Positions 10,100 to 21,038 of a stretch of 64,000 nt of DNA are shown in pieces. The DNA is from Callorhinus ursinus. Its lineage: Eukaryota; Chordata; Mammalia; Carnivora; Otariidae. The notes below the pieces were generated by a model that did no database searches, was not told where the DNA came from, and saw only the letters and a list, made by a program, of their open reading frames with translations. The number at the start of each line of letters is the position of its first letter. The first letter of the stretch is position 1. Position numbers and translations under genes: made by a program. The stretch is from NCBI RefSeq assembly GCF_003265705.1, contig NW_020312817.1, positions 48,229,825 through 48,293,824 on the forward strand, written 5' to 3'.

Positions 10100-10622
10100 G
10101 CGTCTTACTGGTGCAGAATCAAGTGGAGATGTACAAGCTAATACTACCATCAAAACAGTGAAAAAAGGGATTGAAAAAGGTACACACAAATTTCACAGTA
10201 AGTGGCAATTGTCACTTGCTGTAGCAGAGAAAAATAAGAGAACTCTTTAAAAAATTTTAAGTATGCTTGGAACAACCATGATATGTGAATCTACATTTTC
10301 AACTATGAATTTCATGAAATATAAATATAAATATAAATGTACATCAATCATTCCAATGAAAATTTAGTATCCAAACTGAGATGTGCTTTAAAAGTACAAA
10401 ATACACACTGAATTTCAAAAATTTAGTACAAATAAAAAATATGTAAAATATATAATAAATATTTTTATATTGATTACATACTGTAATAATATTTTGGAAA
10501 TATTTGATTTCATAAAATATATTATCAGAATAATTACACTTGTTTCTTTTTCTTTTTAATATGGCTAGAAAAAATTAAAATTGTATGAATGGCTTGCATT
10601 TTATTTCTACCGGAGAGGACTG
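10100..10622 (+). pseudogene. hAT (Charlie-type) transposase C-terminus and 3' end, decayed
   Basis: From 10257 the reading is LSMLGTTMICESTFSTMNFM. This matches the hAT dimerisation-domain signature (a Cys-Glu-Ser/Gln-x-Phe-Ser run followed by a Met-Asn stretch). Further on, with frameshifts, a conserved KLRCA segment reads from 10375 and continues as the usual C-terminal region, but with stops. The element ends near 10622 in a degraded terminal repeat (TTTCTACCGGAGAGGACTG). The protein would have cut and joined transposon ends in the nucleus; this copy cannot, having several stops and no N-terminal half in view. The SINE at 9860 may have separated it from upstream sequence. Exact family membership within Charlie is not resolved. 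Confidence 0.65.
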
Positions 10623-10639
10623 GTCTAGATCATTCGGGA

Positions 10640-10783
10640 AAAGATCATAGTGCTTTGTGCAGGGGTGTGCTGTGTACAGTAGGACAGTTAGCATTCCTAG
10701 AACCTAGTTATTAAATGCCAGTAGAACTCCCCAGTCATTTGGACAACTGAAAATCCTTCTACCTCCAACTGAGAACCACTGTT
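10640..10783 (+). mobile_element. Old hAT element 3' end
   Basis: It ends in the strong hAT-Charlie terminus AACTGAGAACCACTG, preceded by ATTAAATGCCAGTAGAACTC. That is the 3' half of a common non-autonomous family whose name I will not guess. It starts about 17 bases after the preceding hAT terminus. Confidence 0.55.
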
Positions 10784-11261
10784 TACACTGAAATCCATGA
10801 GAATTCCCACAGCTGGGGTCCACAGGCAGAGCATTCACTTAGTTTAGAATAGAGTCTTAGGAGTTTTAACCTAAAAGAAGCTACATCCCTAATCAGACAC
10901 TGAGAATGTCTTGGGAGAACAGCAGTTGGTTGACCAGGTTCCTTAATCAATTAAACCAAGAATTTGCCCATGGTCTCCTGTTATTTCTAGGATTTTGTGA
11001 GTTAAGATTACTTCTACAGCATTCTTCTATATGTTGCTTGCAACTACTTCTGCTGAATATTTTTTTTATCAATCAAGTTCTATTTTCATCAAAAAATTTC
11101 TCAAAAGAACTTCTCAAAACTCCTCTACTAGGTTGTATTATTAAGTACTTTCATGGCATTGCTCTTTTAATAGCTACTTTATAAGGGGAAAGATCAATGA
11201 GTGTGCTCGTGCGCTATCTTAATTACCATGCTTTCTAATTGCTAATTTGGGGCATGTAGTA
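10784..11261. other. Unassigned unique segment
   Basis: No repeat match. One open frame (10906-11184, 92 codons, Leu/Phe-rich) shows no recognisable domain. Confidence 0.45.
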
Positions 11262-11277
11262 AAGTTGTAGGATTTTT

Positions 11278-11484
11278 TTTTTAAGATTTATTTGCTTACT
11301 TATTTATTTGTCTGACAGAGAGATAGAGAGAGAGCACAAGCAGGCAGAGTGGCAGGCAGAGGGAGAGGGAGAAGCAGGCTCTCTGCTGAGCAGGGAGCCC
11401 GATGTGGGGCTCGATCCCAGGACCCTGTGATCATGACCTGAGCCGAAGGCAGCCACTCAACTGACTGAGCCACCCAGGTGCCCC
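11278..11484 (-). mobile_element. CAN-SINE, reverse strand
   Basis: Tail complement, GA-rich body and head complement (GAGCCACCCAGGTGCCCC). Imperfect 16-base target copies lie at 11262-11277 and 11485-11500 (A[A/G]GTTGTAG core, then T-rich). Confidence 0.92.
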
Positions 11485-11500
11485 AGGTTGTAGACTTTTT

Positions 11501-12239
11501 AACATTGTTCTGTTGCAGCCACCTTGTTCTTACTTATGCTACTAGTTTATCACTTGATTACTCTGCATTTTCTTGAGAAATAATCATCCAACAGCAAACT
11601 AAAGTGATTTTCCCCCTATTTCTAGTAGTCAGAGTGCTTCCCCCCATATTAATGTGTTAGAAAGAACTTCCCCAGCAGTAGTCAATAATAATGATGATAG
11701 AAGGCAAGCTTGCCTTCCTCCTGGCTTCAAGGGTGCCTTCTGGAGATCTAAAGGCCAAAGTCAGCTCTCACAAATATGTCATCTTGAGCCTGCCCAGATT
11801 TTTTTAATTTTAAAACTAAGTCTTTTATATGGGCTTCTATTCTACAGTTTACCACAGTGCTGGCCATTCTCTATTGCTTTAAACCAGATCTATTTCTCTT
11901 ATTTACATTATTTACCCCTAATGAAGATACTGCCATTTTTCCTTAATTATTTGACTTGTCTTTACCATGAAGAATGATGTTGGCTTGAGATCTATTTCAT
12001 TTTCAAGGTGGTTTTGCTGTTTTATTATAAAAATAAAAGTTTTTTTAAGGCAGACTAGTAAAATCATGATAATTAAAACTGTTGTAAACTCAACCCCTAT
12101 TAATAACTGCCCTTAGAGTGCTGGGGTTTAAGATCTAAACCACCACCCCATTCTTGCACACTCTCTCTCTCCCCATCTCTAAAATATTTTTGCCAACATA
12201 GGTACATCCTCTTTTTCTTATTCCTTTCTCCATTCTTAT
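11501..12239. other. Unassigned unique segment
   Basis: No repeat or gene recognised. A 107-codon frame (11654-11977) has no motif and no supporting context. Confidence 0.45.
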
Positions 12240-12545
12240 ATTTATCTGTTCATTCACTTATATAGTCATGAGCACATCTTAAGTTCTAGAAACCACTGTA
12301 TATTCAGAGGTAAATGGTGATGGTCACAGTAGACAATCAAGGTGGGGCTTATAGTTGGGAGATAATATACATAAAAGTAAACAGGTGATTCTAGTAGTTT
12401 GTGGTAAGTGCTATGTCAGAGGCAGTACAGGGCATAATCTGAGCATAAAGGAAAGGCACACAACATAGCTTTGGAAAATTAGGAAGTGTTAGATATGTAG
12501 TATCTAAACTGTAACTTTAGGCATAAAGAGGAAAGAGATGACAGC
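12240..12545 (-). mobile_element. L2 LINE 3' end, reverse strand
   Basis: CTGTTCATTCACTTATATAG, then GATGGTCACAGTAGACAATC, ATACATAAAAGTAAACAGG and GTGGTAAGTGCTATGTCAGA. This is the order expected for a reverse L2. Divergence is high. Confidence 0.6.
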
Positions 12546-12559
12546 ATCAAAAGTATATG

Positions 12560-12830
12560 CAATTTTAACACATTAGTGTGTATTGCCAAAATGCCTTCCA
12601 GAAAGATCACACCATTTAAATCACTACAGAGAATGTGTAAGACAATTTAGCCATGACATCGATAATATTGAGCAACACTTGTGCCAATCTGGAGAAGAAA
12701 ATGATATGTCTTGCTTTGATTTGAATTTTGTGACTATTAGATAAGACTGAATTTATTTTCATTTCTTCATTAACTTTATATTTTCCCCCAAAGCCTCTGT
12801 ACCTTCTAGAATAGCTCTTTCATGGTAAAT
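12560..12830 (-). mobile_element. Old L1M fragment, reverse strand
   Basis: GTGTATTGCCAAAATGCCTT, then GCAACACTTGTGCCAATCTG, TTTTGTGACTATTAGATAAG and TTTTCATTTCTTCATTAACT follow the reverse L1M order, strongly decayed. Confidence 0.5.
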
Positions 12831-14607
12831 AATATCCTCTAAATACTTCATCAGTTCTTAAAATATTTTCTCCATATCCTGGCTCTACCAACCTTAAACA
12901 TCTTAGAGTTCAAAGTTGGTATGTGCTTTCTCTTTGACTACTAAATCTGCTCTCAGGCTCCCTTATTCTTACCCACTTATAAAGCTCCTCTGTTCCTTGA
13001 AGCTTGTTCCATTCGGAGTCATCAACTCATTATCATTTTAATTAATTCACCAACCATGTCATTTCCTTTATTACATTGGTTTCCATCTCACATTGTTGCC
13101 CTTCTCACCAAGTCCTACTTTTGTATTTAGACACTTGAATGACCTCTGGACAGTCCAAATGGCATACTGGCTTTTTAGGATTTAACTCTAATTATCTTCT
13201 CTCTTTTTGTCTTATCATTTTTTGCTCCAATTCTTACATCCACTCCTTGGATCTTGTTATTCTTCTAGGGTGGTCCTTCTGAAAAATGAATGGCTCAAAT
13301 GCCAGTATCTTGTTCTCTGACCAACAGTTCCTTTTAATCCATCATTCTCAAGTCAAACCTTCTATTCTCAAATCCACTATATAAGTTTATTTCATCAAGA
13401 ACCTTAGTCATTGAATCTCCATTTTCTCCCAATCACTTCGTTCTCTCCCTTCAAGCTTTCACATGCCTTATTCCACCCTTCAGCCCCTCAGCTGTGACCC
13501 GTCACTTACTAGTAAGTTTCCAGAAGTTAGAATTATATTAAATATACATATGAAAGAGCTACCACATAAAATATATTTCATTCTTGGGTTGCAAGTGGGT
13601 TTCCGCCCTCAAAATTCTATAATTATTGCTACACTGACTGGATGTTGCAGAATTGAAGACTGAAGATATTCTATTTGGGGGAAGAAATAAGGTTTTCTGC
13701 TTAAATCCCAATAAGTTACCTTTTCTTTATCCTTAAAAATCTAAATGCATTTTCCATAAAATATCTATGCCTAAGTTTCTTTTCATTGGCTCTGTCAAGA
13801 ATACATTGAGATTTCCCAGTCCACATATACCAGTCTTTGGAAAAGTCATTAAATTTTTCTTTCATTTGAATTCACTGAATTGTTTGTTCTAGTCTCTCCA
13901 TCAGGCACACTGATTATTTATAGTTTATGTCATCCATCTCAACTTGCTTTGGCTCACCATTTTCCTCTTTATCTTTTTCCCTTTAAACTCTTGATGCTTT
14001 TCTCCAGTTACCCTCCATATCCCTGACTGATTTTTTCTGCAGCTTCAATTCTTTATAGCTGAAAGTATGGATTTTATTTCTGTCATTAGGTTTTTATTTT
14101 CTCGGAGGCCAGTCTTTGTTTTACTGTCAGTCTTTCTTCCAATTCTACTGTTTTTTCTGCACCCTTTCTTCATTCCTAATGAATGTCTGTTTCTCTTTTA
14201 TAGAGACAGTGCTTTTGTGTACTCTGACAATGCTAAGGACTTTCCTAAAAATGACATCTAGACCTCTCAGTAGATCTATTACAAAGAGAAAAAGCAAAAA
14301 ATTCATCCTCTGAGGCTCCTGGATACTATGTCCTTTGTTCTCTAGTAGTTTTCCTCATGCACATGGGGAGGTTTCTACTTACTCTCTTGAATGAAGCAAA
14401 GCTTTATCCACTAAATTGCCTGTCTCCCCTCCCCATATATGCACTTGGATTGTTTCAATATCTTTCTCAGGTCACAGATGACTGGAAGCTTGATTTGCTT
14501 CACTCCAAACTTAATTCACAATTTCTAGCAGATTCTGGTTCAGCAAAACTCTATGGGAGTCTCCATTGCCTGGATCCCTGATAATGGGAACTTGGAAAGT
14601 TGTTTTA
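12831..14607. other. Long unassigned segment, T-rich
   Basis: About 1.8 kb without a confident repeat. Parts (13000-13500) read like a very old LINE and 13850-14320 is T-rich, but I found no diagnostic block. Open frames are short (60-74 codons). No splice or start signals can be tied together. Confidence 0.4.
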
Positions 14608-14622
14608 AAAAATCAAAATTTA

Positions 14623-14827
14623 GGGGCGCCTGGGGGGCTCAGTCGTTAAGCGTCTGCCTTCAGCTCAGGTCATGGTCCCAGGGTCCTGGGATCGAGCCCT
14701 GCATCAGGCTCCCTGCTCGGTGGGAAGAGTGCTTCTCCCTCTCTCACTCCCCCTGATTGTGTTCCCTCTCTTGCTATGTCTCTGTCAAATAAATAAATAA
14801 AATCTTAAAAATAATAATAATAATAAA
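14623..14827 (+). mobile_element. CAN-SINE, first of a tandem pair
   Basis: Head GGGGCGCCTGGGGGGCTCAG, mid-block GGGTCCTGGGATCGAGCCCT, and a tail of TAAATAAATAAAATC followed by AAT/AAAT units. Target copies AAAAATCAAAATTTA (14608-14622) and AAAAATAAAAATTTA (near 14829-14843) differ at one base. Confidence 0.93.
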
Positions 14828-14843
14828 TAAAAATAAAAATTTA

Positions 14844-15043
14844 GAGGCCCCTGGATAGCTCAGTCAGTGAAGCGTCCATCTCTTGATTTCAGCTCAGGTC
14901 ATGATCTCAGGGCCGGGCAAAGAGCCTACATTGGGCTTTGCGCTCAGCAGGGATTCTTCTGAGATTCTCTCTCACTCTCCCTTTGCCCCTCCCCATGCTC
15001 TCTCTCTCAAATAAATAAATAAATCTTAAAAAAAAAAAAAAAA
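14844..15043 (+). mobile_element. CAN-SINE, second of a tandem pair
   Basis: It starts directly after the first copy's right target duplication (GAGGCCCCTGGATAGCTCAG). It is more diverged, with a 3' half of the TCTCTCACTCTCCCTTTGCC type and a tail ending in A15. It belongs to a different, older-looking subtype than its neighbour, so it is not a simple tandem duplication of it. Confidence 0.9.
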
Positions 15044-15687
15044 CTTAATCCCTAGGATAAACTCTGAACCAATCTCCATCTCTGCCCTTGCTCCCCTAAA
15101 CAGAGCACTTTTTATCTGGGGGCTGGGAGTAGGGGGGGACAGGACTAAAGTTCCCAAACTGAAACGCACACCTCCACACTATCGCCCAATCGCCTAATCT
15201 GTAGTTTGATTGTCGCTTCTGTCTTTGAGTAGCTGTTGAGAGCTGTAAATTAAAGATTCCCAAGAATAAAAGTTCAGCAAAAGTTAGAGGTTTCCTAAAA
15301 GCTGTGCATTTTGTGCCCATTTTCACACATAGTAAGGCCACAGAATTTGTTGATAAACTCTGCACTCTAAAGGTCACTTTAATCAATTTTTTCAAAATGA
15401 CTGTTCTAAAATACTGTAAAGGCCATCAGTTTTCTGCCCAGAAAGAAATAGGCTTTCCTTTTTTATTTGAAAAGTCTGTAGCATGTGCGGGGGGGGGGGG
15501 GGAGGGGGACGGAAAGCAGTAGCATCCATCCAGTTTCAGAAATATTTTCTTAGTTAATACAGTTAATAATAATATTAAAGATGAGCCTAATGCCTTTTCC
15601 CTATGACTTTCCGGTAAATAAGTTTATGGAAAACTCTAGAATTTTGGACCTTAAAGGTGGATTCCAGGTAGTCTCAACCAATATGTT
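15044..15687. other. Unique segment with a 14-base G run
   Basis: No repeat recognised. It holds G14-A-G5 at 15489-15508, a strong candidate for G-quadruplex folding and for sequencing or replication slippage. The 15160-15300 stretch keeps four CpGs in otherwise CpG-poor DNA, which would fit a conserved non-coding element. Confidence 0.4.
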
Positions 15688-15790
15688 AATTCTGCAAATG
15701 AGGAAACTGAGGAATAGGAAAACATTATCTGTACAAATGCAGACATCAGTAGAACTGACAGAAACCCATTTCAGAATCCCCATTCAGGTT
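15688..15790 (-). mobile_element. MIR fragment, reverse strand
   Basis: Core MIR wording on the reverse strand: TCTGCAAATGAGGAAACTGA then GGAATAGGAAAACATTATCT. Ancient tRNA-derived SINE. Confidence 0.6.
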
Positions 15791-16436
15791 ATTTCCCATG
15801 AGGCCATTCTGCCTCTTGTCTGCTTATTACCACAGTGGACAGGGCTTTTGTCACCCGGGAAAGAAAACCTTAACCATCTTCATGGAGACAGCAAGAGCCC
15901 TCAGTCCTGAGCGACAATGGGAAGCACTGTCCAGCTGCAAGTCTGTCAGTCACTACTTCTTCAGACTTCTATCCAACAGATGCTAGACGAAGGCCTTCAT
16001 GCATGTCTACCTCCCAATAAAAGGAACTTTCTTCACATGCAACAGAAATTGCTCAAGGAATATGCCAGGGAAATGTTTGTTTTTTTCTTCTTTCATCACC
16101 AGCTTCATGCTATCGTTTGAAATGTGTGATATCTGGGAGATATTAGCCCCTCATTTGGGGCCGTGGGTCAAAGGCATACACTAACAATATTTGTGAATTG
16201 ATGAGTATTGCATGTAAGTGCCAATATTGTAAAATCAATTAAGGTTCTGACTCAGAATGAGTTAGAATAATGGATAGGGTCATATACAATGACTAGCTCT
16301 TTTCTAAGGATAAAGAAGGATGAGTTAATGCTTTCTGTTCAAGAGGATAACATAGGAGTTTATGGTATGTCTGCACAAAATGCATGTCTGTGTTAAGAAT
16401 GTTAAAAATCTTATTCATTCTCCACCTTCTTTCTTT
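15791..16436. other. Unassigned unique segment
   Basis: No repeat or gene recognised. Short overlapping frames (61-109 codons) in all three forward frames contain no motif. Confidence 0.4.
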
Positions 16437-16690
16437 ACCCATAATGCAGTGGAAAGAGCAAAGACACTAAAGCCAAACTGATGTGAATTGAAATCCACAC
16501 ATCAAAGCTGTAGTAATTTGAACAAATTGCTTAAACCTCCAGTTGAGGTTTCTCAACCCCAAGAGAAGTGATAGCCCTACTCCAAAGGTACAATGATTGC
16601 TGTTCATGTGAAATCAAAACAGATATTTTATGTGATGCTCCTAAGCCCATGCCTATAACCCAAGTATTCAACCAATGTTAGTTTCTTTTC
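16437..16690 (+). mobile_element. MIR
   Basis: Follows the MIR consensus from the head: ATAATGCAGTGGAAAGAGCA, then GAATTGAAATCCACACATCA, AACAAATTGCTTAAACCTCC and a final CCAATGTTAG. It is nearly full length but heavily diverged. Confidence 0.65.
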
Positions 16691-16789
16691 TCCTATATGG
16701 AGAAGAATTCACAAAAGCCAGGCACGAGAAGTGTTAAACACATAATTATGCTCCTTTAATCATATGTGGATTTATTTTCTGTCATCTCT

Positions 16790-17178
16790 CTGTACATTCA
16801 TCCTTTTAACAAATATTTCTGAATCCCTACTATGTGTCAGAACTATTGTAGACGTGTCGGATACATCAAAGAACAAAACAGACAAAATCCCTGATTACAT
16901 GAAGGTTACATTCCAGGAAGGAGAGACATACTAATGAACATAATAATCAGGGTAGAAACTTGCAAATATTATGCAAAAAAAAAAAAAAAGCACAGATGAA
17001 GGACATGTGGAGTGCACGGAAGAGGAGTTTTCTCATATTAAATGCAGAAGCAGAATTAGGCCTCATTTTGAAGGAGGTAAGGGAATGAGCCATGCAGATA
17101 TGCAGATATCTAGGGAAAGAGTGTTTGAGGAAGAGGAAAGAGTCAATGCAAAAACCCTATGGTGGGATCAGGTACACT
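16790..17178 (-). mobile_element. L2 LINE 3' end, reverse strand
   Basis: TCCTTTTAACAAATATTTCT, CCCTACTATGTGTCAGAACT, AAAACAGACAAAATCCCTGA and a final AAAAACCCTATGGTGGGATC follow a reverse L2 closely. An A15 run (16975-16989) has expanded in the middle. Confidence 0.75.
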
Positions 17179-17289
17179 AATAGGAGGTGAGAATCAGGGG
17201 AAGGGAAATGGCAAGATGGCTGGTTAGATTACATGGTAGCTATGGCATTTTCTTTGGTTGTAGTATTTGAAACACTAAAGAAAGACAGA

Positions 17290-17445
17290 TTGGCATATCA
17301 TGGAATAATAGAAAGAATACATAGACTTGGCATCTGGTTTTGTCATCACCTACTTAATGTGAGTGAGTCCAAATTACACATCCGTATCTTAGCTCCTTTT
17401 GTCCCTAAAATGAGAAGGGTCTTAGATCAATGGATCAATAAGTCT
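17290..17445 (+). mobile_element. MIR-family SINE
   Basis: ATAGACTTGGCATCTGGTTT, then TGAGTCCAAATTACACATCC and CCTAAAATGAGAAGGGTCTT fit the MIR order of head, core and tail. Strongly diverged. Confidence 0.5.
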
Positions 17446-18119
17446 AAATGAGCCTGCTCTTGGAAAATCATGGAAATTTCAAATCTCTAAGGAAATGAGT
17501 GATAAAAATGAGTGAATATTCTCAAGTAGGTGGCTTAAAGCACTAAGCCAAAAATCTTCTTAAATTTCTATCTCTTTTCTTTATATCAATCTTGTTTTGT
17601 CACCCAAAAGTGTGAATAAGAGATGCCAGGGCTTCATTGATTTTAATTTAAAGGTCACATCTTTTTTGGAAAAGGCAATGTGATTGGCACTTTTGGTGTT
17701 TTCTTTATATTTATCACAACTTAAAGGCCTTCGGAAAAGTTAGAAAAGTAGTGAGGAAAAGAAGCATGTCATTTTAGTCATAATCTTTAGAATCATGTAT
17801 GCATTAAAAATGAAAAGAGAGCAAAACAATCCATTAGAAGTAATGTTTTCTCTCTTAATTTTGCCTTTCTTGATTTTATTTTAAGGGTGCTAGATTGCCC
17901 AAGATGGAGGTATAAGAAGTTATTTTGCACATTATCTCTGAAAATCCAGCTCTCAGACACCTCCTGGCCTTTGCCTGAGGCAGTACTAATCACATAACTC
18001 AAGAGGTTTAAAAATCCTAAATGTTCCATGTTTGCCTATTATAAGTAACAAGAGAAATCATTTTGAAGATTTTTTGTTGTTATTTTACATCTTAACGCTT
18101 TCAGAGAAAATATTTGTTT
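17446..18119. other. Unassigned unique segment
   Basis: No repeat or gene recognised. Confidence 0.4.
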
Positions 18120-18535
18120 TAGTTTTTATCAATCAGAATGGGCTAGATTATGCTCTAGTAGCAAATGACCCCAAATGCCAGTGATTTAACACAGGTTGAA
18201 CTCTTTCCATGGTTTTCATACCCCTGGTTTTCAACAACAAAATTTGGATGTGCATGTCTGTGTGTTTTTCATTCATGCTAAATATCAACCATAGGTCAGC
18301 AGGTCACTCACGTCATAGAGGTAAAGTTAATGAATTCTTAATCTTGACCAATGCCCCCCAATTTACCAAGGCAGTAAAAGAGAATGTTTGGATCATACTC
18401 TGACTCATAAAGCTTCCCTTGGAAATAGTACGTATCCCTTTTCATTCACCAAAGCAAGTCACATGACCACCCTCAAACTCCCACTCTGGAAGAAAAACTG
18501 AAGGATATGTCTCCCAGTCTCTCTCGTTAACTGAT
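18120..18535 (+). mobile_element. MaLR (MLT1-like) LTR, diverged
   Basis: TCTAGTAGCAAATGACCCCA and GCCAGTGATTTAACACAGGT near the start and ACCAAAGCAAGTCACATGAC near the end are MaLR LTR blocks in the right order. It is a solo LTR of an ancient endogenous retroelement with no coding part attached. Confidence 0.5.
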
Positions 18536-19690
18536 TGTATCTCTGAGGTTCTTGCTTGCCCTTGGTGTCCATCCTGGCATTCTAGATGTTATAACTCTCA
18601 GAGAGTAATTTCACAGAAACCTCAAACTGAGGTGAGATAGAACTAAATAAAAGAAAAAAAAATCAGAAAGCCCAGTGGACACTGGAGGCCAGAAAGCCCT
18701 CAACAAAATGCTATTGCCCAAATTAACTCAATGGCCTGAATTCTAAAACGACCAAAAGTCTTCTAAGTCTTCTATACAATTCCCATTACTCCTGTTCACT
18801 GTCGATGTTCCCTCTTCCCCCAGGTTAAGCCGTTATTCTATATCTTCAAATTGTTTGGGGGACTCTATTGTCAACTCACTTTTTCATAAAACTCAACTAT
18901 GTAGAATAATGATCCCCCCAAAAAGCTTAAAAAGAGCTCTCGGACAGTCCGAGTGAATCGCACAAGATATTAACACCAAATTTAACCACAGAAGAAACAG
19001 TCATACCTTCACTCACTGCCTATTTGTTCTCTTTTTCTTCTCAGTTCTAGTAAACCTGGCTTGGGAATTCCTAGATAGCATGCTCATTTATAGGTTGCCT
19101 CCTCACCATTCATAATCTAATTCTTTAACAAGAGCACCGAGGTTTTCTTTTGAGAAACCCCCATTCCAAATTCTCAGCCTTATAGCTTCAGTGAGATTCA
19201 TCCCAATGCCTGCCCCAAGTGGACTCGAAGTAACTTAAGCCAATCAGTGTATTATCCCTTCTCCCCAACCACAGGACAGTCTTAGGAAGGCATGAGTCAC
19301 AATTTCCATCAATGATGCAGTAGTAGAGTCTTGATGGGGCCTTCAGGAAAAATAAAATTCTCCCAGCTCCTGTGGGAGCCATCATGAGACATTAGGTCCT
19401 CCAGACAGTCTGGAGAGAGAATGGAAGTTCTGGGAAAGCTTCAGCCATGTTGTTTCCATGAATCATCCTGAAGGCAACCCTGAAAGGAAAAGAAGGGTAG
19501 GATCTAGAGAGTCCTCTAGAGTACAGAGAATTGTACCTGGAGCCCCTTTAACCCATGAATCCCTACATCTACTATTCAGCATTTCCACTGTATGAGTCAA
19601 TATATTTTCTTTTTTGTTTCAGTCAATTTTGTTTGGGTTTCTATCATTTGGCACCAAAATTTTCTTAACTGGGGCATTGCCACACATGTA
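18536..19690. other. Segment with two GACAGTC palindromes and an LTR-like end
   Basis: Mostly unassigned. Perfect inverted repeats occur at 18939-18953 (CTCGGAC-A-GTCCGAG) and 19399-19415 (CTCCAGAC-A-GTCTGGAG). The 19590-19680 end (TCAATTTTGTTTGGGTTTCT) resembles the reverse-strand start of a MaLR-type LTR, so part of this may be one old LTR on the minus strand. Confidence 0.35.
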
Positions 19691-19794
19691 GAGGCGAGCA
19701 AATAAGAAAAGAATGATCCCTACTAGTCCGGGGAGGGGTGTTGTTAGGCATGTGAAGCTTAACTGAAAGCTTAGCTAGCAAAGAGAAGAAAAAC

Positions 19795-19950
19795 ACTGAA
19801 TTAGCCTAGCACCCGGGAAACATTGGTTAGAATCACAAATCTACTGGCTTTCCTTACACGGGTAAGTTTAGTTTTATGGACCTCAGTGTTTTAATCTGTA
19901 AAGGAAAGGAATCGTATTTGATGATTTCTCAGGTCCTGCATAGTTTTATT
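19795..19950 (+). mobile_element. MIR-family SINE, decayed
   Basis: The order TGGACCTCAGTGTTTTAATC, CTGTAAAGGAAAGGAATCG fits the MIR core. The head is poorly preserved. Confidence 0.4.
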
Positions 19951-20189
19951 AATTATATGATTTTATTAATAATGTAAACAAGTACAATAACTCAAAGAGA
20001 CCATTACGATAAGGGTCAATAGTCCCAGAGATCCTGACTGTTTATTTGCCCTCAGTGCAAGAATCAATATGCATAATCATGATATCAGGTCATCAAGTAA
20101 AGTTCAAAGTAGCCTGTTTTATGACGGTAATTATTTTAGAAAGTCTTGAACATAAATGATTAAAACAAAAAATACAACCAGCAATGCCA

Positions 20190-20335
20190 CACATGTGTGG
20201 CCTAAGAGACTTGTTCATTGCCATTGCAGCATTATTCGTGATAATTCAAAACAGGGAAAAAAGCAAAGTGGAGGGCGAGTGGTAAAATAAATTTTACCAC
20301 ATCCTAACTATGAGAGAATAGGTGGTAAGGTGTAA
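20190..20335 (+). mobile_element. Old L1M ORF2 3' fragment
   Basis: TTCATTGCCATTGCAGCATT, ATTCGTGATAATTCAAAACA and AAATAAATTTTACCACATCC follow the L1 ORF2 end on the plus strand. Confidence 0.5.
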
Positions 20336-20551
20336 TTGGTGGTGCCGTCTGGAGAAAGAAGAGGAAAAGTAGAAAAGAATGAGTGTAGGGGAGAAACTAT
20401 AAGATCACCATAGGTCCTAGTTTGCCCGCAAGAGTCTCAGTTTACGCAAGTATGATTACTAACAGCCACTCTTTTATTTTCAAAAGTGTCCTTGTTTGAA
20501 AGATACATTATATAGCCACCCTAAGAAAATGGGAGCTTCCTTTAATCCGTT

Positions 20552-20612
20552 GCATATATATATATGTATGTATACATATACAATACATATATATATACAT
20601 ATATATATATAT
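20552..20612. repeat. (TA)n/(CATATA)n microsatellite
   Basis: Alternating TA with TATG and CATA variants. Self-complementary, so able to extrude as a hairpin. Confidence 0.9.
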
Positions 20613-21007
20613 TGCCCGAATACTTTACAGTGAAAATATACTCATGTATCACTTCAATTAAAAAAAAAAAAACTTCACGAGAATTATTTGCAACATCTGG
20701 AATAGTGGTTTTCAAGCATTTGTAGTATGATGGGACCTGTAATTCAAAGGACAGCTTACTGGGAAGACTGATAAGTGACACCATTATGTCTAAAGAGTGA
20801 GGAACATCATCATTCATGGACTCCCATCCACTCGCTCTCACCTTTTCTCACCACAACATGCCCCGATGGGATGACTCAGAGACCCTCTGAAAGCCATTGC
20901 TCCTCAGTTCATTTTGGTTAACAGGGAAATGCACACAAATAGATGGATACCTGAGAGCCATTCTATAAAGGGTTCTAAATATGAGGCAGAGCTGAAGTAA
21001 TTTTCTT

Positions 21008-21038
<31 letters not shown>

